Source: Trichloromonas sp034006665
Lineage (GTDB): Bacteria; Desulfobacterota; Desulfuromonadia; Desulfuromonadales; Trichloromonadaceae
Length of the DNA: 64,000 nucleotides
Direction of reading: 5' to 3'
NCBI RefSeq assembly: GCF_034006665.1
Contig: NZ_JAVESI010000006.1
Location: 30,694 to 94,693 of the forward strand
Shown in pieces: positions 1 through 8,675 of this stretch. A program made the translations under genes and the position numbers. How positions within the stretch are numbered: the stretch's first letter is position 1; the number at the start of each line of letters is the position of its first letter. Below the pieces are notes generated by a model, which did no database searches, was not told the origin of the DNA, and saw only the letters and a program-made list of their open reading frames with translations.

Positions 1-681
1 CCCCCTGGCGACATGCTCCAGTTCCTGGTTGACATGAATGCGCAGAGCCTGGAAGACTCGCGTCGCCGGATGAATCCGCCCCGGGACATGACCGCCGGGA
101 ACCGTGTCCATGACCAGATCGGCCAGCTCGAATGTAGTGCGCAGAGGCCGCTCCTGGCGAACCCGGACAATGCGTCGGGCGATGCGTCCGGCCCACCGCT
201 CCTCGCCGAACTCCCTAAAGATCCGGGTCAAGGTCTCCGCATCCGCTTGTGCCAGCACCTCAGCGGCGGAAAGGCCACAGGTTGGATCCATGCGCATATC
301 CAGAGGCGCGTCGCCACGAAAGGAAAAGCCCCGCTCCGAGCTGTCCAGCTGATGGGAAGAGACGCCGAGATCGAGAAGCATACCGTCGACCCCGGCGATC
401 CCCAACTCAGCCAGCACCTCGGACGCCTCGGAGAAGTTGGCATGGCGCAGCAGGGCGCGTTCGCCGAAAGGGGCGAGAACCACTCCGGCCTTTTTCAGGG
501 CGGCGGGATCGCGATCCAGGCCAATCACACGGCCATCGGGGGATGAGGCTTCCAGAATCAGGCGGGCATGCCCGCCCCCGCCCAGCGTGCCGTCAAGGTA
601 GATGCCGCCGGGTCGCGGCGCCAGCCAGTGGAGAACTTCCGCAACCAACACCGAACGATGCTCGAAAAGCTCCTCAGCCAC
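1..681 (-). CDS. rsmH: 16S rRNA (cytosine1402-N4)-methyltransferase, 3' end outside window
   Basis: RsmH (MraW) uses S-adenosylmethionine to methylate N4 of C1402 in the ribosomal P site of 16S rRNA. Reading leftward from a GTG at 681, the protein begins MAEELFEHRSVLVAEVLHWL and soon shows the family SAM-binding signature YLDGTLGGGGHA, then GLDRDP, and LDLGVSSHQLD near residue 105. About 227 residues are visible; the family is about 310 long, so the gene runs past position 1. Three bases separate it from the mraZ stop, so the two are almost certainly co-transcribed, the standard head of the division and cell-wall cluster. The GTG is the first usable start after the mraZ stop. Identity is confident; only the exact start is open. 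Confidence 0.95.
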   Translation of the reverse strand, partial: MAEELFEHRSVLVAEVLHWLAPRPGGIYLDGTLGGGGHARLILEASSPDGRVIGLDRDPAALKKAGVVLAPFGERALLRHANFSEASEVLAELGIAGVDGMLLDLGVSSHQLDSSERGFSFRGDAPLDMRMDPTCGLSAAEVLAQADAETLTRIFREFGEERWAGRIARRIVRVRQERPLRTTFELADLVMDTVPGGHVPGRIHPATRVFQALRIHVNQELEHVARG

Positions 682-684
682 GAA

Positions 685-1131
685 CTACAACCCCACGGCG
701 GAAACGAAATCGGGACTGGACTGGAGCAACTCTTCGGAGTGACGGGTGACCTCGGCGTACTTGAGCTGGCTGTAAAGATCGATCTTCTCGAACATCCCCA
801 CCACCACGATCTCCCGCTCCAGACCGGCATGGGAACGCAGTGCAGGGGGAATCAGCACCCGCCCCTGCTTATCGAAGGCACACTCCGTTGCCGGGGCAAC
901 GATCAGGCGGATGATGGCGTTCTTTTCGGGGCCGGGCACACTCTGCTGAACCCGCTCGACGATCCTGCCCCAAATTGAAAGGGGATAGGCCGAGAGCCCT
1001 CCTTCGATATTCTTGGTCACCACCAACACCTCATCCCCATAGGAATCGGCCAGAATCTCCCTGAATTTCGCGGGAATACTGGCGCGCCCCTTGGGGTCGA
1101 TGGAGTTGTTGAATTCACCCTGGAATATCAT
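685..1131 (-). CDS. mraZ: Transcriptional regulator MraZ
   Basis: MraZ is a SpoVT/AbrB-fold DNA-binding protein that represses its own division cluster in the bacteria where it has been studied. The 148-residue product starts MIFQGEFNNSIDPKGRASIP, the usual MraZ N-terminus, and carries a second half-repeat (CAFDKQGRVLIPPALRSHAG) as expected for its two SpoVT-AbrB units. A longer reading to 1170 adds 13 residues unlike the family, so I chose the ATG at 1131. It is the first gene of the cluster with rsmH three bases downstream. A good sigma-70 promoter lies at 1180-1208. Confidence 0.95.
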   Translation of the reverse strand: MIFQGEFNNSIDPKGRASIPAKFREILADSYGDEVLVVTKNIEGGLSAYPLSIWGRIVERVQQSVPGPEKNAIIRLIVAPATECAFDKQGRVLIPPALRSHAGLEREIVVVGMFEKIDLYSQLKYAEVTRHSEELLQSSPDFVSAVGL

Positions 1132-1179
1132 TGGCGGCCCTTTTTGGCCCAAGATGTCACGATTCCCCACGTTTTGGGA

Positions 1180-1208
1180 ACTATAACGGTCCCCTTTTCC
1201 CCTGTCAA
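1180..1208 (-). promoter_or_regulatory. Sigma-70 promoter of mraZ-rsmH
   Basis: On the minus strand TTGACA (1208-1203) and TATAGT (1185-1180) are separated by exactly 17 bases, about 50 bases before the mraZ ATG. The -35 box is perfect and the -10 box has one departure. I looked for the repeated TGGG-type MraZ boxes between promoter and gene and saw only single GTGGGG and TTGGG stretches without regular spacing. Confidence 0.75.
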
Positions 1209-1249
1209 GGGATTTTTACAGTTTTCCAATGGTTTAGGCCTGCTGGACA

Positions 1250-1277
1250 AACAAAAAAAGGCCCGCGACGCGGGCCT
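1250..1277 (-). terminator. Intrinsic terminator of the CNNM/CBS gene
   Basis: The stem AGGCCCGCG/CGCGGGCCT (1259-1277) is nearly loopless and is followed on the minus strand by a run of seven T. It ends the minus-strand gene at 1350-2609 just before the mraZ promoter. Confidence 0.8.
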
Positions 1278-1349
1278 GAAAGTGCATGATTAAAAAGAGG
1301 TTTGTCCATTCGGGCGGAGACGGGAAGTGTCGTCCCACCAGCGGCAGGA

Positions 1350-2609
1350 TCAATCGGGAGGCGCCGGGGGGGGGAGACGCATTTCGATCTCTTCGATCCG
1401 CCGGTCGACCACCTTGCGCACCGTCAATTCCGCGCCGTTCGCCTGACAACGATCCCCCTCATTGGGGATGGTACCAAGCAGGCGCAGCATGAACCCTGCC
1501 AGGGTATTGACGTGTTCCTCAGAGAAATCAAGACCGAAGCGGCGGTTGATCGCCCGCAGCGAGGTACTGCCGTCGATCATGTACCGTCCCGGCTCCATTT
1601 CCCGCAACAACACGTCGTCATCATCGTACTCGTCCTGAATTTCGCCGACGATCTCTTCGACGATATCCTCCAGCGTGACGATTCCCTCGACCCCGCCATA
1701 CTCGTCGACCACCACCGCCAGATGGGCATGACGACGGCGGAAGGACTGGAGGAGTGTCTCGATCCGCTTCGAGTCGGGAACGAAGTAAGGGGGACGCATG
1801 ATCCGTTCGAGGGAGAATGCCTCGGCACTTCGTGTTGCCAGCAGAACGTCCTTGGAATGGATGATGCCGACGATATTATCCAGCCCCCCCTGATAGACGG
1901 GAAAGCGCGAGTGCCGGGACTCGCAGATGAGGGCCAGCGCCTGCTCCAAAACGGCACTGGCAGCGATGCCGACGACCTCGGTGCGCGGAATCATCACATC
2001 CCGCACCCGGGTCTGGGAGAGTTCGAAAACACCGTGCAGCATGCGCCGCTGGGTGGTAGCGACGACTCCCGTCTGCTCACCGACATTGATCAGGGCACGG
2101 ATTTCATCTTCGGAAATAATCGGCCGGTTCGCCCCCTCCCCGGGAAACAGGCGGGCAAGAAGACCGGTCAGGGCGGTAACCACCCAGATCACCGGGGTCA
2201 GCAACCAGATGACCAGCAAGATCGGCCGCAACACCACGAAGGAGACTCGTTCAGGATTCTGCGCGGCGTAGGATTTGGGGGAAATTTCAGAAAAGACGAG
2301 CAGAAACGGGGTGAGCAGAAGAATCGTATAAAGCTCCCCCCGTTCTCCGTAGTAACGAACGAAGAGGCCGGTAGCCAGAACCGAAATGGCGATATTAACG
2401 AGATTGTTGCCGATGAGAATGGCACTGAGCAGCCGGTCGGGGTGTTCGAGCAGGGCTTCGAGACGACGGGCGCCCCGCCGGTTCTTTTGCACCAGATATT
2501 TAACCCTCAACCGATCCAGGGACATCAGCGCCGTCTCCGAACCGGAAAAAAAACCCGACAGCAGAAACAGCACTCCCAGCACAAGCAGCCTTAACGAGTC
2601 TTCATCCAC
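1350..2609 (-). CDS. CNNM/CBS-domain membrane protein (HlyC/CorC family)
   Basis: A 419-residue inner-membrane protein of the hemolysin-C/CorC-related family, whose members have been linked to magnesium or cobalt transport or to membrane homeostasis; the substrate here is unknown. Residues 1-170 hold the CNNM (DUF21) domain with several hydrophobic helices and the family SGSETALMSLDR segment. Residues about 200-320 hold two CBS motifs (VRDVMIPRTEVVGI and VVDEYGGVEGIVTLEDIVEEIVGEI), followed by a CorC_HlyC tail (about 330-410). The start is GTG at 2609, preceded by AGGAGG. It is divergent from ligA and has its own terminator at 1250-1277. The family call is firm; the transported ion is not known. 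Confidence 0.9.
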   Translation of the reverse strand: MDEDSLRLLVLGVLFLLSGFFSGSETALMSLDRLRVKYLVQKNRRGARRLEALLEHPDRLLSAILIGNNLVNIAISVLATGLFVRYYGERGELYTILLLTPFLLVFSEISPKSYAAQNPERVSFVVLRPILLVIWLLTPVIWVVTALTGLLARLFPGEGANRPIISEDEIRALINVGEQTGVVATTQRRMLHGVFELSQTRVRDVMIPRTEVVGIAASAVLEQALALICESRHSRFPVYQGGLDNIVGIIHSKDVLLATRSAEAFSLERIMRPPYFVPDSKRIETLLQSFRRRHAHLAVVVDEYGGVEGIVTLEDIVEEIVGEIQDEYDDDDVLLREMEPGRYMIDGSTSLRAINRRFGLDFSEEHVNTLAGFMLRLLGTIPNEGDRCQANGAELTVRKVVDRRIEEIEMRLPPPAPPD

Positions 2610-2759
2610 CCTTGGAATTCCTCCTTGTAGATTTTCGAGAGTTTACCTGATACATGAGGACAATTCAATGTATTCCCGCTCCTGAGCGGCTTGCCCGCAA
2701 CGGCCGGCCATGCTATAAGACCCAGGCCAAGGGCGCAGTAACTCACCGAGGAGAAACCC

Positions 2760-4787
2760 GTGTCCGAACCGACCCCAGCCGCCGCAAGCCGTCACGCTGA
2801 ACTGTGCGAAGCCTTGCGCCGGCACAGCCACAACTATTACGTGCTCGACGCGCCGGAAATTTCCGATGCCGAATACGACGAGCTCTTTCGCGAACTACTT
2901 GATCTCGAAGCCCGATATCCGCAACTGGCCGACACCGACTCTCCCTCCCGCTGGGTCGGTGCGCCGCCGTCGGAAAAGTTCGCGCCGGTCTCTCACGCCC
3001 TACCCATGCTCTCTTTGCGCAACGTCAAGAACGAAGAGGAATTCCTGGAGTTCGATGCCAGTCTCCGGCGCACCTTTCTTGCCCGCGGTAGCGACATCGA
3101 CTACCTGTGCGAAATGAAACTCGACGGTGTGGCGGTGGAGCTGACCTACGAACGGGGGGAGCTGAGCCAAGCCAGCACCCGGGGAAACGGTCTGACCGGG
3201 GAAGCTATCACCGAAAACCTGCGCACCCTGGCGAGCGTCCCCCGATATCTTCATCCACCCTTCCCGGCCCTCCTCGATGTGCGCGGCGAGGTCTATATCG
3301 ATCTGGCCGACTTTCAGCGCCTCAACCGCGAGCAGGAGGAAGCGGGGAAACGCACCTTCGCCAACCCCCGTAACGCTGCCGCCGGCAGCCTGCGGCAACT
3401 GGATGCCGCAATCACCGCACGCCGTCCCCTGCGCCTCTTCTGCTACGGCTTCGGCCGCTGGGAGGGAGCCCAGCCCGCTACCCAGGCCCAGGCTCTGGAG
3501 GCGCTACGGCTTATGGGCCTGCCCGTCAACCTCGAAGGAACAAGTCGCGTCCGGGGCGCGGAGGAAGTTATCGCCCGTTTCCGGCAGTTGCTTGAACGCC
3601 GCGAGGAACTCCCTTTCGAAATCGACGGGATGGTGGTCAAGGTCGACGAACGGGATCTGCAGCGGGAACTGGGGGAACTGAGCCGCTCGCCACGCTGGGC
3701 GGTGGCCTACAAGTTCCCGCCGCGTCAGGCGGAAACGGTCTTGGAGAAGGTCGTCCTCCAGGTCGGCCGCACCGGCGCCATCACCCCTGTCGCCCAACTG
3801 CGCCCGGTCACCGTCGGCGGCGTCACCGTCAGCCGCGCCAGCCTGCACAACTGGGATGAAATCGCCCGTCTCGACATTCGCGTCGGCGATCATGTCCTGG
3901 TGGAGCGGGCCGGAGACGTGATTCCCGACGTCGTCCGAGTTCTCAAGGATAAGCGCACCGGCGCGGAACACCCGATCCCCTTGCCGGAAGTCTGCCCCGA
4001 ATGCGGTGAGCCGGTGACCCGCAAACCCGGCGAGGTCGTGCCGCGCTGCAGTAATGTCCACTGCCCGGCCCAGGCGTTGGAGCGTCTCAAGCACTTCGTC
4101 TCCCGCGATGCCATGGATATCGAGGGACTGGGGGAGAAACAGCTGCAACAGCTCATCGCGTTGGGCAAACTCCAGAACGTCGCCGACCTCTACCGTCTGA
4201 CCCGGGACGATCTCTTCCAGATGGAGCGCATGGGCGAGGTGCTGGCAGACAAGCTCCTGCACGCCATCGCCGCCAGCAAAACCCGCCCTCTTTCCCGACT
4301 TCTTTTCGGTCTCGGCATCCGCCATGTCGGCAGCCACACTGCCCGGCTTCTGGCCAAGCGTTTCACCGGGCTCGACGCCCTGGCCGCAGCCGAGCCCGCA
4401 CAACTGACCGAAATCCACGAAATCGGCGACAAAGTTGCCGAATCACTGCGCAACTACTTCACCAATCCAGCCAACCTCCTGCTTTTGCGCGAACTTGCGG
4501 ATCTCGGCCTGCATCCGGCAGAAGAGGCGGTGGTGCAAAGCAATGGCCCCCTGCGCGGCAAGACCCTGGTCATCACCGGCAACCTTGTCGGCCTCGGGCG
4601 CAAGGAGGCGGAAGCGCTGGTAGAACGCCTAGGTGGACGGGCAAGCGGCTCGGTGAGCAAAAAAACCGATATCGTCCTCGCCGGCCCCGGGGCCGGCGGC
4701 AAACTGGAGAAAGCCCGGCAGCTGGGGATCCGGATTATCGATGAGGCGGAATTTCTGCGCATGACGGCAGCAGGAGAATCGGAATGA
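2760..4787 (+). CDS. ligA: NAD-dependent DNA ligase LigA
   Basis: LigA seals nicks in duplex DNA with NAD+ as cofactor, joining Okazaki fragments and finishing repair. The 675-residue protein has the full family order: the Ia domain (HSHNYYVLDAPEISDAEYD), the adenylation site with KLDG (CEMKLDGVAVELTYE, Lys about 120), the OB fold, a four-cysteine zinc finger (CPECGEP...CSNVHCPAQ, about 412-432), helix-hairpin-helix repeats, and a C-terminal BRCT domain (about 595-670). Length is normal. The GTG at 2760 is the start; upstream GAGGAG supports it. Its last codons overlap acyP by 4 bases. Confidence 0.97.
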   Translation: MSEPTPAAASRHAELCEALRRHSHNYYVLDAPEISDAEYDELFRELLDLEARYPQLADTDSPSRWVGAPPSEKFAPVSHALPMLSLRNVKNEEEFLEFDASLRRTFLARGSDIDYLCEMKLDGVAVELTYERGELSQASTRGNGLTGEAITENLRTLASVPRYLHPPFPALLDVRGEVYIDLADFQRLNREQEEAGKRTFANPRNAAAGSLRQLDAAITARRPLRLFCYGFGRWEGAQPATQAQALEALRLMGLPVNLEGTSRVRGAEEVIARFRQLLERREELPFEIDGMVVKVDERDLQRELGELSRSPRWAVAYKFPPRQAETVLEKVVLQVGRTGAITPVAQLRPVTVGGVTVSRASLHNWDEIARLDIRVGDHVLVERAGDVIPDVVRVLKDKRTGAEHPIPLPEVCPECGEPVTRKPGEVVPRCSNVHCPAQALERLKHFVSRDAMDIEGLGEKQLQQLIALGKLQNVADLYRLTRDDLFQMERMGEVLADKLLHAIAASKTRPLSRLLFGLGIRHVGSHTARLLAKRFTGLDALAAAEPAQLTEIHEIGDKVAESLRNYFTNPANLLLLRELADLGLHPAEEAVVQSNGPLRGKTLVITGNLVGLGRKEAEALVERLGGRASGSVSKKTDIVLAGPGAGGKLEKARQLGIRIIDEAEFLRMTAAGESE

Positions 4788-5062
4788 GGAAAGTACGCGC
4801 CAGGGTGCGTTTCAAAGGACAGGTACAGGGGGTGGGCTTCCGCCATTTCGCAACACAGCAGGCCAAGGGCAACGGACTGACCGGCTGGGTGCGTAATCTC
4901 GGAAACGGGGATGTGGAAGCCGTTTTCGAAGGCCAGGAATCGGTGATCCGCCGCGCCCTGGAGGCCTGCCGGCAGGGGCCGCCCGCCGGCAAGGTCACGG
5001 AACTGTTTATCGACTGGGAAGAATTCAGTGGCGAATTCGCAGCTTTTGAAATCCGCTTCTGA
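4784..5062 (+). CDS. acyP: Acylphosphatase
   Basis: A 92-residue acylphosphatase, a small cytoplasmic enzyme that hydrolyses carboxyl-phosphate bonds such as those of acetyl phosphate or 1,3-bisphosphoglycerate. The signature GQVQGVGFRHF (residues about 13-23), with the substrate-binding arginine, is followed by GLTGWVRNLGNGDVEAVFEG, which carries the catalytic asparagine. The ATG overlaps the ligA stop codon (ATGA), so the two genes are translationally coupled. Standard length; no oddities. Confidence 0.93.
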   Translation: MRKVRARVRFKGQVQGVGFRHFATQQAKGNGLTGWVRNLGNGDVEAVFEGQESVIRRALEACRQGPPAGKVTELFIDWEEFSGEFAAFEIRF

Positions 5063-5064
5063 GG

Positions 5065-5412
5065 TTACGCCCGACCCCGCAGCTGTTCGCTCAGAACCTC
5101 GATAATCTGCCGGCTTTTGAACGGTTTGTGAATGAAGACGGCAGCACCGGCCATTGAGCGCGTCGGCGCTGCCTCCTGAGCGGTTACAAAAAAGACGGGG
5201 ATATCGCGGCCTTCTAGAGCGCCTCGCAGACGCGAAAGCCGTCCATTTCCGACATCATCATGTCGAGCAGAACAAGCGCCGGGCCTTCCCTTCGGGCCAA
5301 TACTTCCCCAGTTTCTGCGTAAAAACCCCCATAGCCGTGCAGGTGCAGAACATTCTCCAACAGCATGATCACGGCCGATGGTCATCAATGATGAGAATCG
5401 TCGGCTTGTCCC
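5065..5412 (-). pseudogene. Response-regulator receiver domain, broken by two frameshifts
   Basis: No single frame gives a receiver domain here, but three consecutive minus-strand frames do. The first reads PTILIIDDHRP and then stops; the second reads IMLLENVLHLHGYGGFYAET and on to LVLLDMMMSEMDGFRVCEAL before a TAG; the third resumes with GRDIPVFFVTAQEAAPTRSM, IHKPFKSRQIIEVL and ends at 5065. Together these make a complete CheY-like domain: the acidic pair, the phospho-acceptor Asp, the Thr of VTAQ and the Lys of HKPF are all present. The shifts lie near 5375 and 5217. Its 5' end overlaps the 3' end of rsmI and no start codon is clear. Either a recent pseudogene or two sequencing errors in one short stretch. 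Confidence 0.75.
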
Positions 5413-6254
5413 TCTTCCCGCCCCCTCCCCAGTTCGAGGCTGAGGCGGTAAACTTCGCTTCCCGGCACGCCAAAGCGCTTGGCCAGAATCTTGACCATCT
5501 CCTTGCGGGAACCTTCCGGGGCGGCCTGCCAGCGGGCCACCGCCTCTTCCAGGCTTTCCCTTTCGGGTTCCCCCGCCGCCGGTGCGACCAGCAGAACGAT
5601 CTCCCCCCGCACCCGCCCGACGCCGAAATACGCCAGCGCCTCTTCCACCGTCCCACGAAAGAGTTCCTCGTGCAGTTTGGTCAGCTCCCGGGCGACGGCC
5701 ACCCGCCGCTCGCCGCCCAGTTCCTCCCGCAGATCGGTCAGGGCCGCCAACAAGCGATGGGGAGCCTCGTAGTAGATCAGGGTACGCTCCCTCTCGTTTC
5801 GCGCGGCGGCGAAGAGCGTCCGGCGAGCCGAGGTTTTGGCGGGGACGAAGCCCTCGAAGGCAAAACGCGCCGTCGGCAGCCCGGAGATCGCCAGGGCGGT
5901 GATCACCGCCGACGGACCGGGAACAGCGGCAACCGGCAGGCCTTCATCCCGGCAACGGCAAACGACAAGATAGCCGGGATCGGAAATGGCCGGCGTGCCG
6001 GCGTCGGAAATCAGTGCCACTGATCGTCCTTGACGCAGCACCTCGACAATCCGTTCCCCCTTGCGCGCCTCGTTGTGTTCGAAGCAGGAAGTCAGCGGCG
6101 TGGCGATGCCGTAATGGTTGAAGAGCTTGCGACTGTGGCGGGTATCCTCGGCAGCCACCAGATCCACCTCCTTGAGGATGCGCAGGGCGCGCAGACTGAT
6201 ATCCTCGAGATTGCCGATGGGGGTGGCGACCAGATAGAGGGTGCCGGGCGACAT
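5385..6254 (-). CDS. rsmI: 16S rRNA (cytidine1402-2'-O)-methyltransferase
   Basis: RsmI methylates the 2'-OH of C1402 in 16S rRNA, the same nucleotide that RsmH modifies on N4. The 289-residue protein has the tetrapyrrole-methylase fold: LYLVATPIGNLEDIS at the N-terminus, AAEDTRHSRKL, the glycine-rich ALISDAGTPAISDPG (about 84-98), and VPGPSAVITALAISGLP. Length is usual. It starts at ATG 6254, three bases after the nadE stop, and is the last intact gene of the minus-strand operon. Its 3' end overlaps the broken receiver gene. Confidence 0.95.
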   Translation of the reverse strand: MSPGTLYLVATPIGNLEDISLRALRILKEVDLVAAEDTRHSRKLFNHYGIATPLTSCFEHNEARKGERIVEVLRQGRSVALISDAGTPAISDPGYLVVCRCRDEGLPVAAVPGPSAVITALAISGLPTARFAFEGFVPAKTSARRTLFAAARNERERTLIYYEAPHRLLAALTDLREELGGERRVAVARELTKLHEELFRGTVEEALAYFGVGRVRGEIVLLVAPAAGEPERESLEEAVARWQAAPEGSRKEMVKILAKRFGVPGSEVYRLSLELGRGREEGQADDSHH

Positions 6255-6257
6255 CGT

Positions 6258-8216
6258 TCAGGACTCCCCGTCCAACCCGTCCAGTTCCCGCAGCCAGAGG
6301 TCGACGCAGGCGTCGCTCGGCATGCGCCAGTCCCCCCGCGGGGAGAGAGCGACGCTGCCGATCTTCGGTCCGTCGGGGAGACAGGAGCGCTTGAACTGCT
6401 GGGAGAAGAACCGCCGGTAGAAGATCCGCAGCCAGCGCAGAATCGTTGCGGGAAGAAACTCGTCGGCGAAGGCCCGGCAGGCCAGAAAGTAGATCTTGCC
6501 GGGGGGATCGTGCCAACGCACCATATGGTAGAGAAAGAAATCGTGCAGGACATAGGGGCCGACATGGTCCTCGGTCTTCTGGGCGATCTCTCCTTCGGCG
6601 GTGGGCGGCAACAATTCGGGGGACACCGGGGTAGCGCAGATATCCTTGAGAATTTCCGCCGCCTCACCGGTGAATTCGCTCTCGGCGCACCAGGCGACGA
6701 GATAACGCACCAGGGTCTTCGGCACGCCGGCATTAACGCCGTACATGGACATGTGATCGGCGTTGTAGGTACACCAACCGAGGGCCAGTTCGGACAGATC
6801 GCCGGTACCAACAACCAAACCTCCGACCTGGTTGGCCACGTCCATGAGAATCTGGGTGCGCTCCCGCGCCTGGGCGTTTTCGTAAGTAATGTCGTGCAAG
6901 GTTTCGGGATGGCCGATATCGGCAAAATGGCTGCGTACTGCCGCATCAATGGGGATCACTCGCAGCCCGACGCCGAGCAGTTCGGCGAGACGTTCGGCAT
7001 TCCCCCGGGTACGAGCGGTGGTGCCGAATCCGGGCAGGGTCAGTGTGAGGACCCCCGTGCGGTCAAGTCCAAGAAGATCGAAGGCCTTGACCGCCACCAG
7101 CAGCGCCAGGGTCGAATCGAGGCCGCCGGAGATGCCGAGAACCACCCGCGACACACCGGTATGACGCAGACGTTTGGCCAGGGCCGTGGTCTGCAGGGCG
7201 AAGATCTCCCGGCAGCGGGCGGTGCGTTCACCGTCGTCGGCGGGGACAAAGGGGGTCGCATTCCGGGGGCGTAACGGTTCAGTGGCGGGCAGTTCGGCGA
7301 GCAGGAAGGGGATTTCCCGATAACGGGGGCCGCTGGCGACCAGGGCGAAACTGCTGTTCCTCCCTCGCTCGGTGCGCAGGCGGGTCAGATCGACATCGGC
7401 CAGAACCAACTGCGAATCAAAGCGAAAGCGCTCGGTTTCCGCCAGCAGCACGCCGTTTTCCGCGATCAGCGAATGGCCGGAAAAGACCAGATCGGTACTC
7501 GATTCGCCGGGTCCGGCCGAGGCGTAGGCATAGGCGGCCAGACAACGCGCCGACTGACCGCACACCAGCTCCCGGCGATAGATATCTTTGCCCAAGGTCT
7601 CCGGACTCGCCGAGGGGTTGAGCAAAACCGTTGCGCCCTGTTGCGCCATCAGTCCGCTCGGCGGATGGGCGACCCACAGATCCTCGCAGAGCTCGATACC
7701 CACCAGGCATTCGGGACGATTTGCCGCGCAAAAGAGGAGATCGGTCCCAAAGGGGATCGCCTCGCCATCCCAATCCATGTGCGCGCAACGGATCCCGCGC
7801 CCGGAAGCGAACCAGCGCTGCTCGTAGAACTCGTGGCTGTTGGGCAGATGAATCTTCGGAACGATGCCGAGAATACGCCCCTGACCGAGAACCACCGCGC
7901 AGTTGTAGAGACGGTCACCCAGGCGGATCGGCGCCCCCACAACCAAGGTCAGGGCGCGCCCTCGGGTATCGGCCGCTAATTCGGCGACGGCCCGGCGGGC
8001 CTGCTCAATAAGTAAGGGCTGGAAGAAGAGATCGCCGCAGCTGTAAGCGGTGAGCGCCAACTCCGGAAAGAGAAGCAGGCCGCAATCAGCGGCCTCGGCC
8101 TGATCGACGATCCGGCGCATTTGCTCCAGATTGAAAGCGATATCGGCCACCCGCAATTCCGGAACGGCGACTCCGAGACGGCAATAGCCCCATTCGGACA
8201 AAGATTTCATCATCAC
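6258..8216 (-). CDS. nadE: Glutamine-dependent NAD+ synthetase
   Basis: This enzyme amidates nicotinic acid adenine dinucleotide to NAD+ using ATP and ammonia released from glutamine. The 652-residue protein has both parts of the glutamine-hydrolysing type. An N-terminal nitrilase-like domain has the triad in LLLFPELALTAY (Glu), VPKIHLPNSHEFYE (Lys) and VGIELCEDLWV (Cys, about 170). A C-terminal ATP-pyrophosphatase synthetase domain has the P-loop LGISGGLDSTLALLVAV (about 365). Three methionines (8216, 8213, 8210) could start it. It lies 96 bases downstream of yraN and 3 bases upstream of rsmI. Confidence 0.95.
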   Translation of the reverse strand: MMMKSLSEWGYCRLGVAVPELRVADIAFNLEQMRRIVDQAEAADCGLLLFPELALTAYSCGDLFFQPLLIEQARRAVAELAADTRGRALTLVVGAPIRLGDRLYNCAVVLGQGRILGIVPKIHLPNSHEFYEQRWFASGRGIRCAHMDWDGEAIPFGTDLLFCAANRPECLVGIELCEDLWVAHPPSGLMAQQGATVLLNPSASPETLGKDIYRRELVCGQSARCLAAYAYASAGPGESSTDLVFSGHSLIAENGVLLAETERFRFDSQLVLADVDLTRLRTERGRNSSFALVASGPRYREIPFLLAELPATEPLRPRNATPFVPADDGERTARCREIFALQTTALAKRLRHTGVSRVVLGISGGLDSTLALLVAVKAFDLLGLDRTGVLTLTLPGFGTTARTRGNAERLAELLGVGLRVIPIDAAVRSHFADIGHPETLHDITYENAQARERTQILMDVANQVGGLVVGTGDLSELALGWCTYNADHMSMYGVNAGVPKTLVRYLVAWCAESEFTGEAAEILKDICATPVSPELLPPTAEGEIAQKTEDHVGPYVLHDFFLYHMVRWHDPPGKIYFLACRAFADEFLPATILRWLRIFYRRFFSQQFKRSCLPDGPKIGSVALSPRGDWRMPSDACVDLWLRELDGLDGES

Positions 8217-8312
8217 GGCACCTCGCGCTCCCCCTGCCGCCTGCGGACATCAGGGCCGCGCCATCATGAAGCTTAACAAAGAAACGTCGAATCCGGCAAG
8301 GGTCGGCGAAGA

Positions 8313-8675
8313 TCAGTCTTGCCCGAAAGCATCGACGATATGCTCAATACGCGGCTCACCGGAACCGGCGAGAATCGCCACCACATCAAAGCGAACCGTC
8401 GTACGGTAGGCAACCGCGGCCAAGTGCCACTGGGCGGCACGCAGAATCTGCCGGCGCTTAGCCGGCCCCACCGCCTCTTGGGGGGTGCCGAAGGCGAGCC
8501 CACGGCGGGTTTTCACCTCGACGAAGACCAGGGTCTTCCCGTCCCGGGCGAGAATGTCGATCTCACCCACCGGAGTGCGCAGGTTACGGTGCAGAATCCG
8601 CCAACCACACCGTTCCAGATAACGGGCGGCCAGATCCTCTCCCCAACGTCCCAGATTCTGCCGCGCTTCGCTCAT
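8313..8675 (-). CDS. yraN: YraN-family (UPF0102) nuclease-like protein
   Basis: A 120-residue protein of the UPF0102/YraN family, which has a restriction-endonuclease-like fold. The core motif is present: GEDLAARYLERCGWRIL, then GEIDILARDGKTLVFVEVKTRRG, holding the Asp and the Glu-x-Lys of such folds. Its biological role is unsettled; members are often next to rnhB, as here, where the start overlaps the rnhB stop by 4 bases. This suggests co-translation and possibly a DNA-processing job, which is inference only. Confidence 0.9.
   Translation of the reverse strand: MSEARQNLGRWGEDLAARYLERCGWRILHRNLRTPVGEIDILARDGKTLVFVEVKTRRGLAFGTPQEAVGPAKRRQILRAAQWHLAAVAYRTTVRFDVVAILAGSGEPRIEHIVDAFGQD

Noticed and set aside
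1132..1180. MraZ-box repeats before mraZ
   Set aside because: Only isolated GTGGGG and TTGGG stretches without regular spacing.
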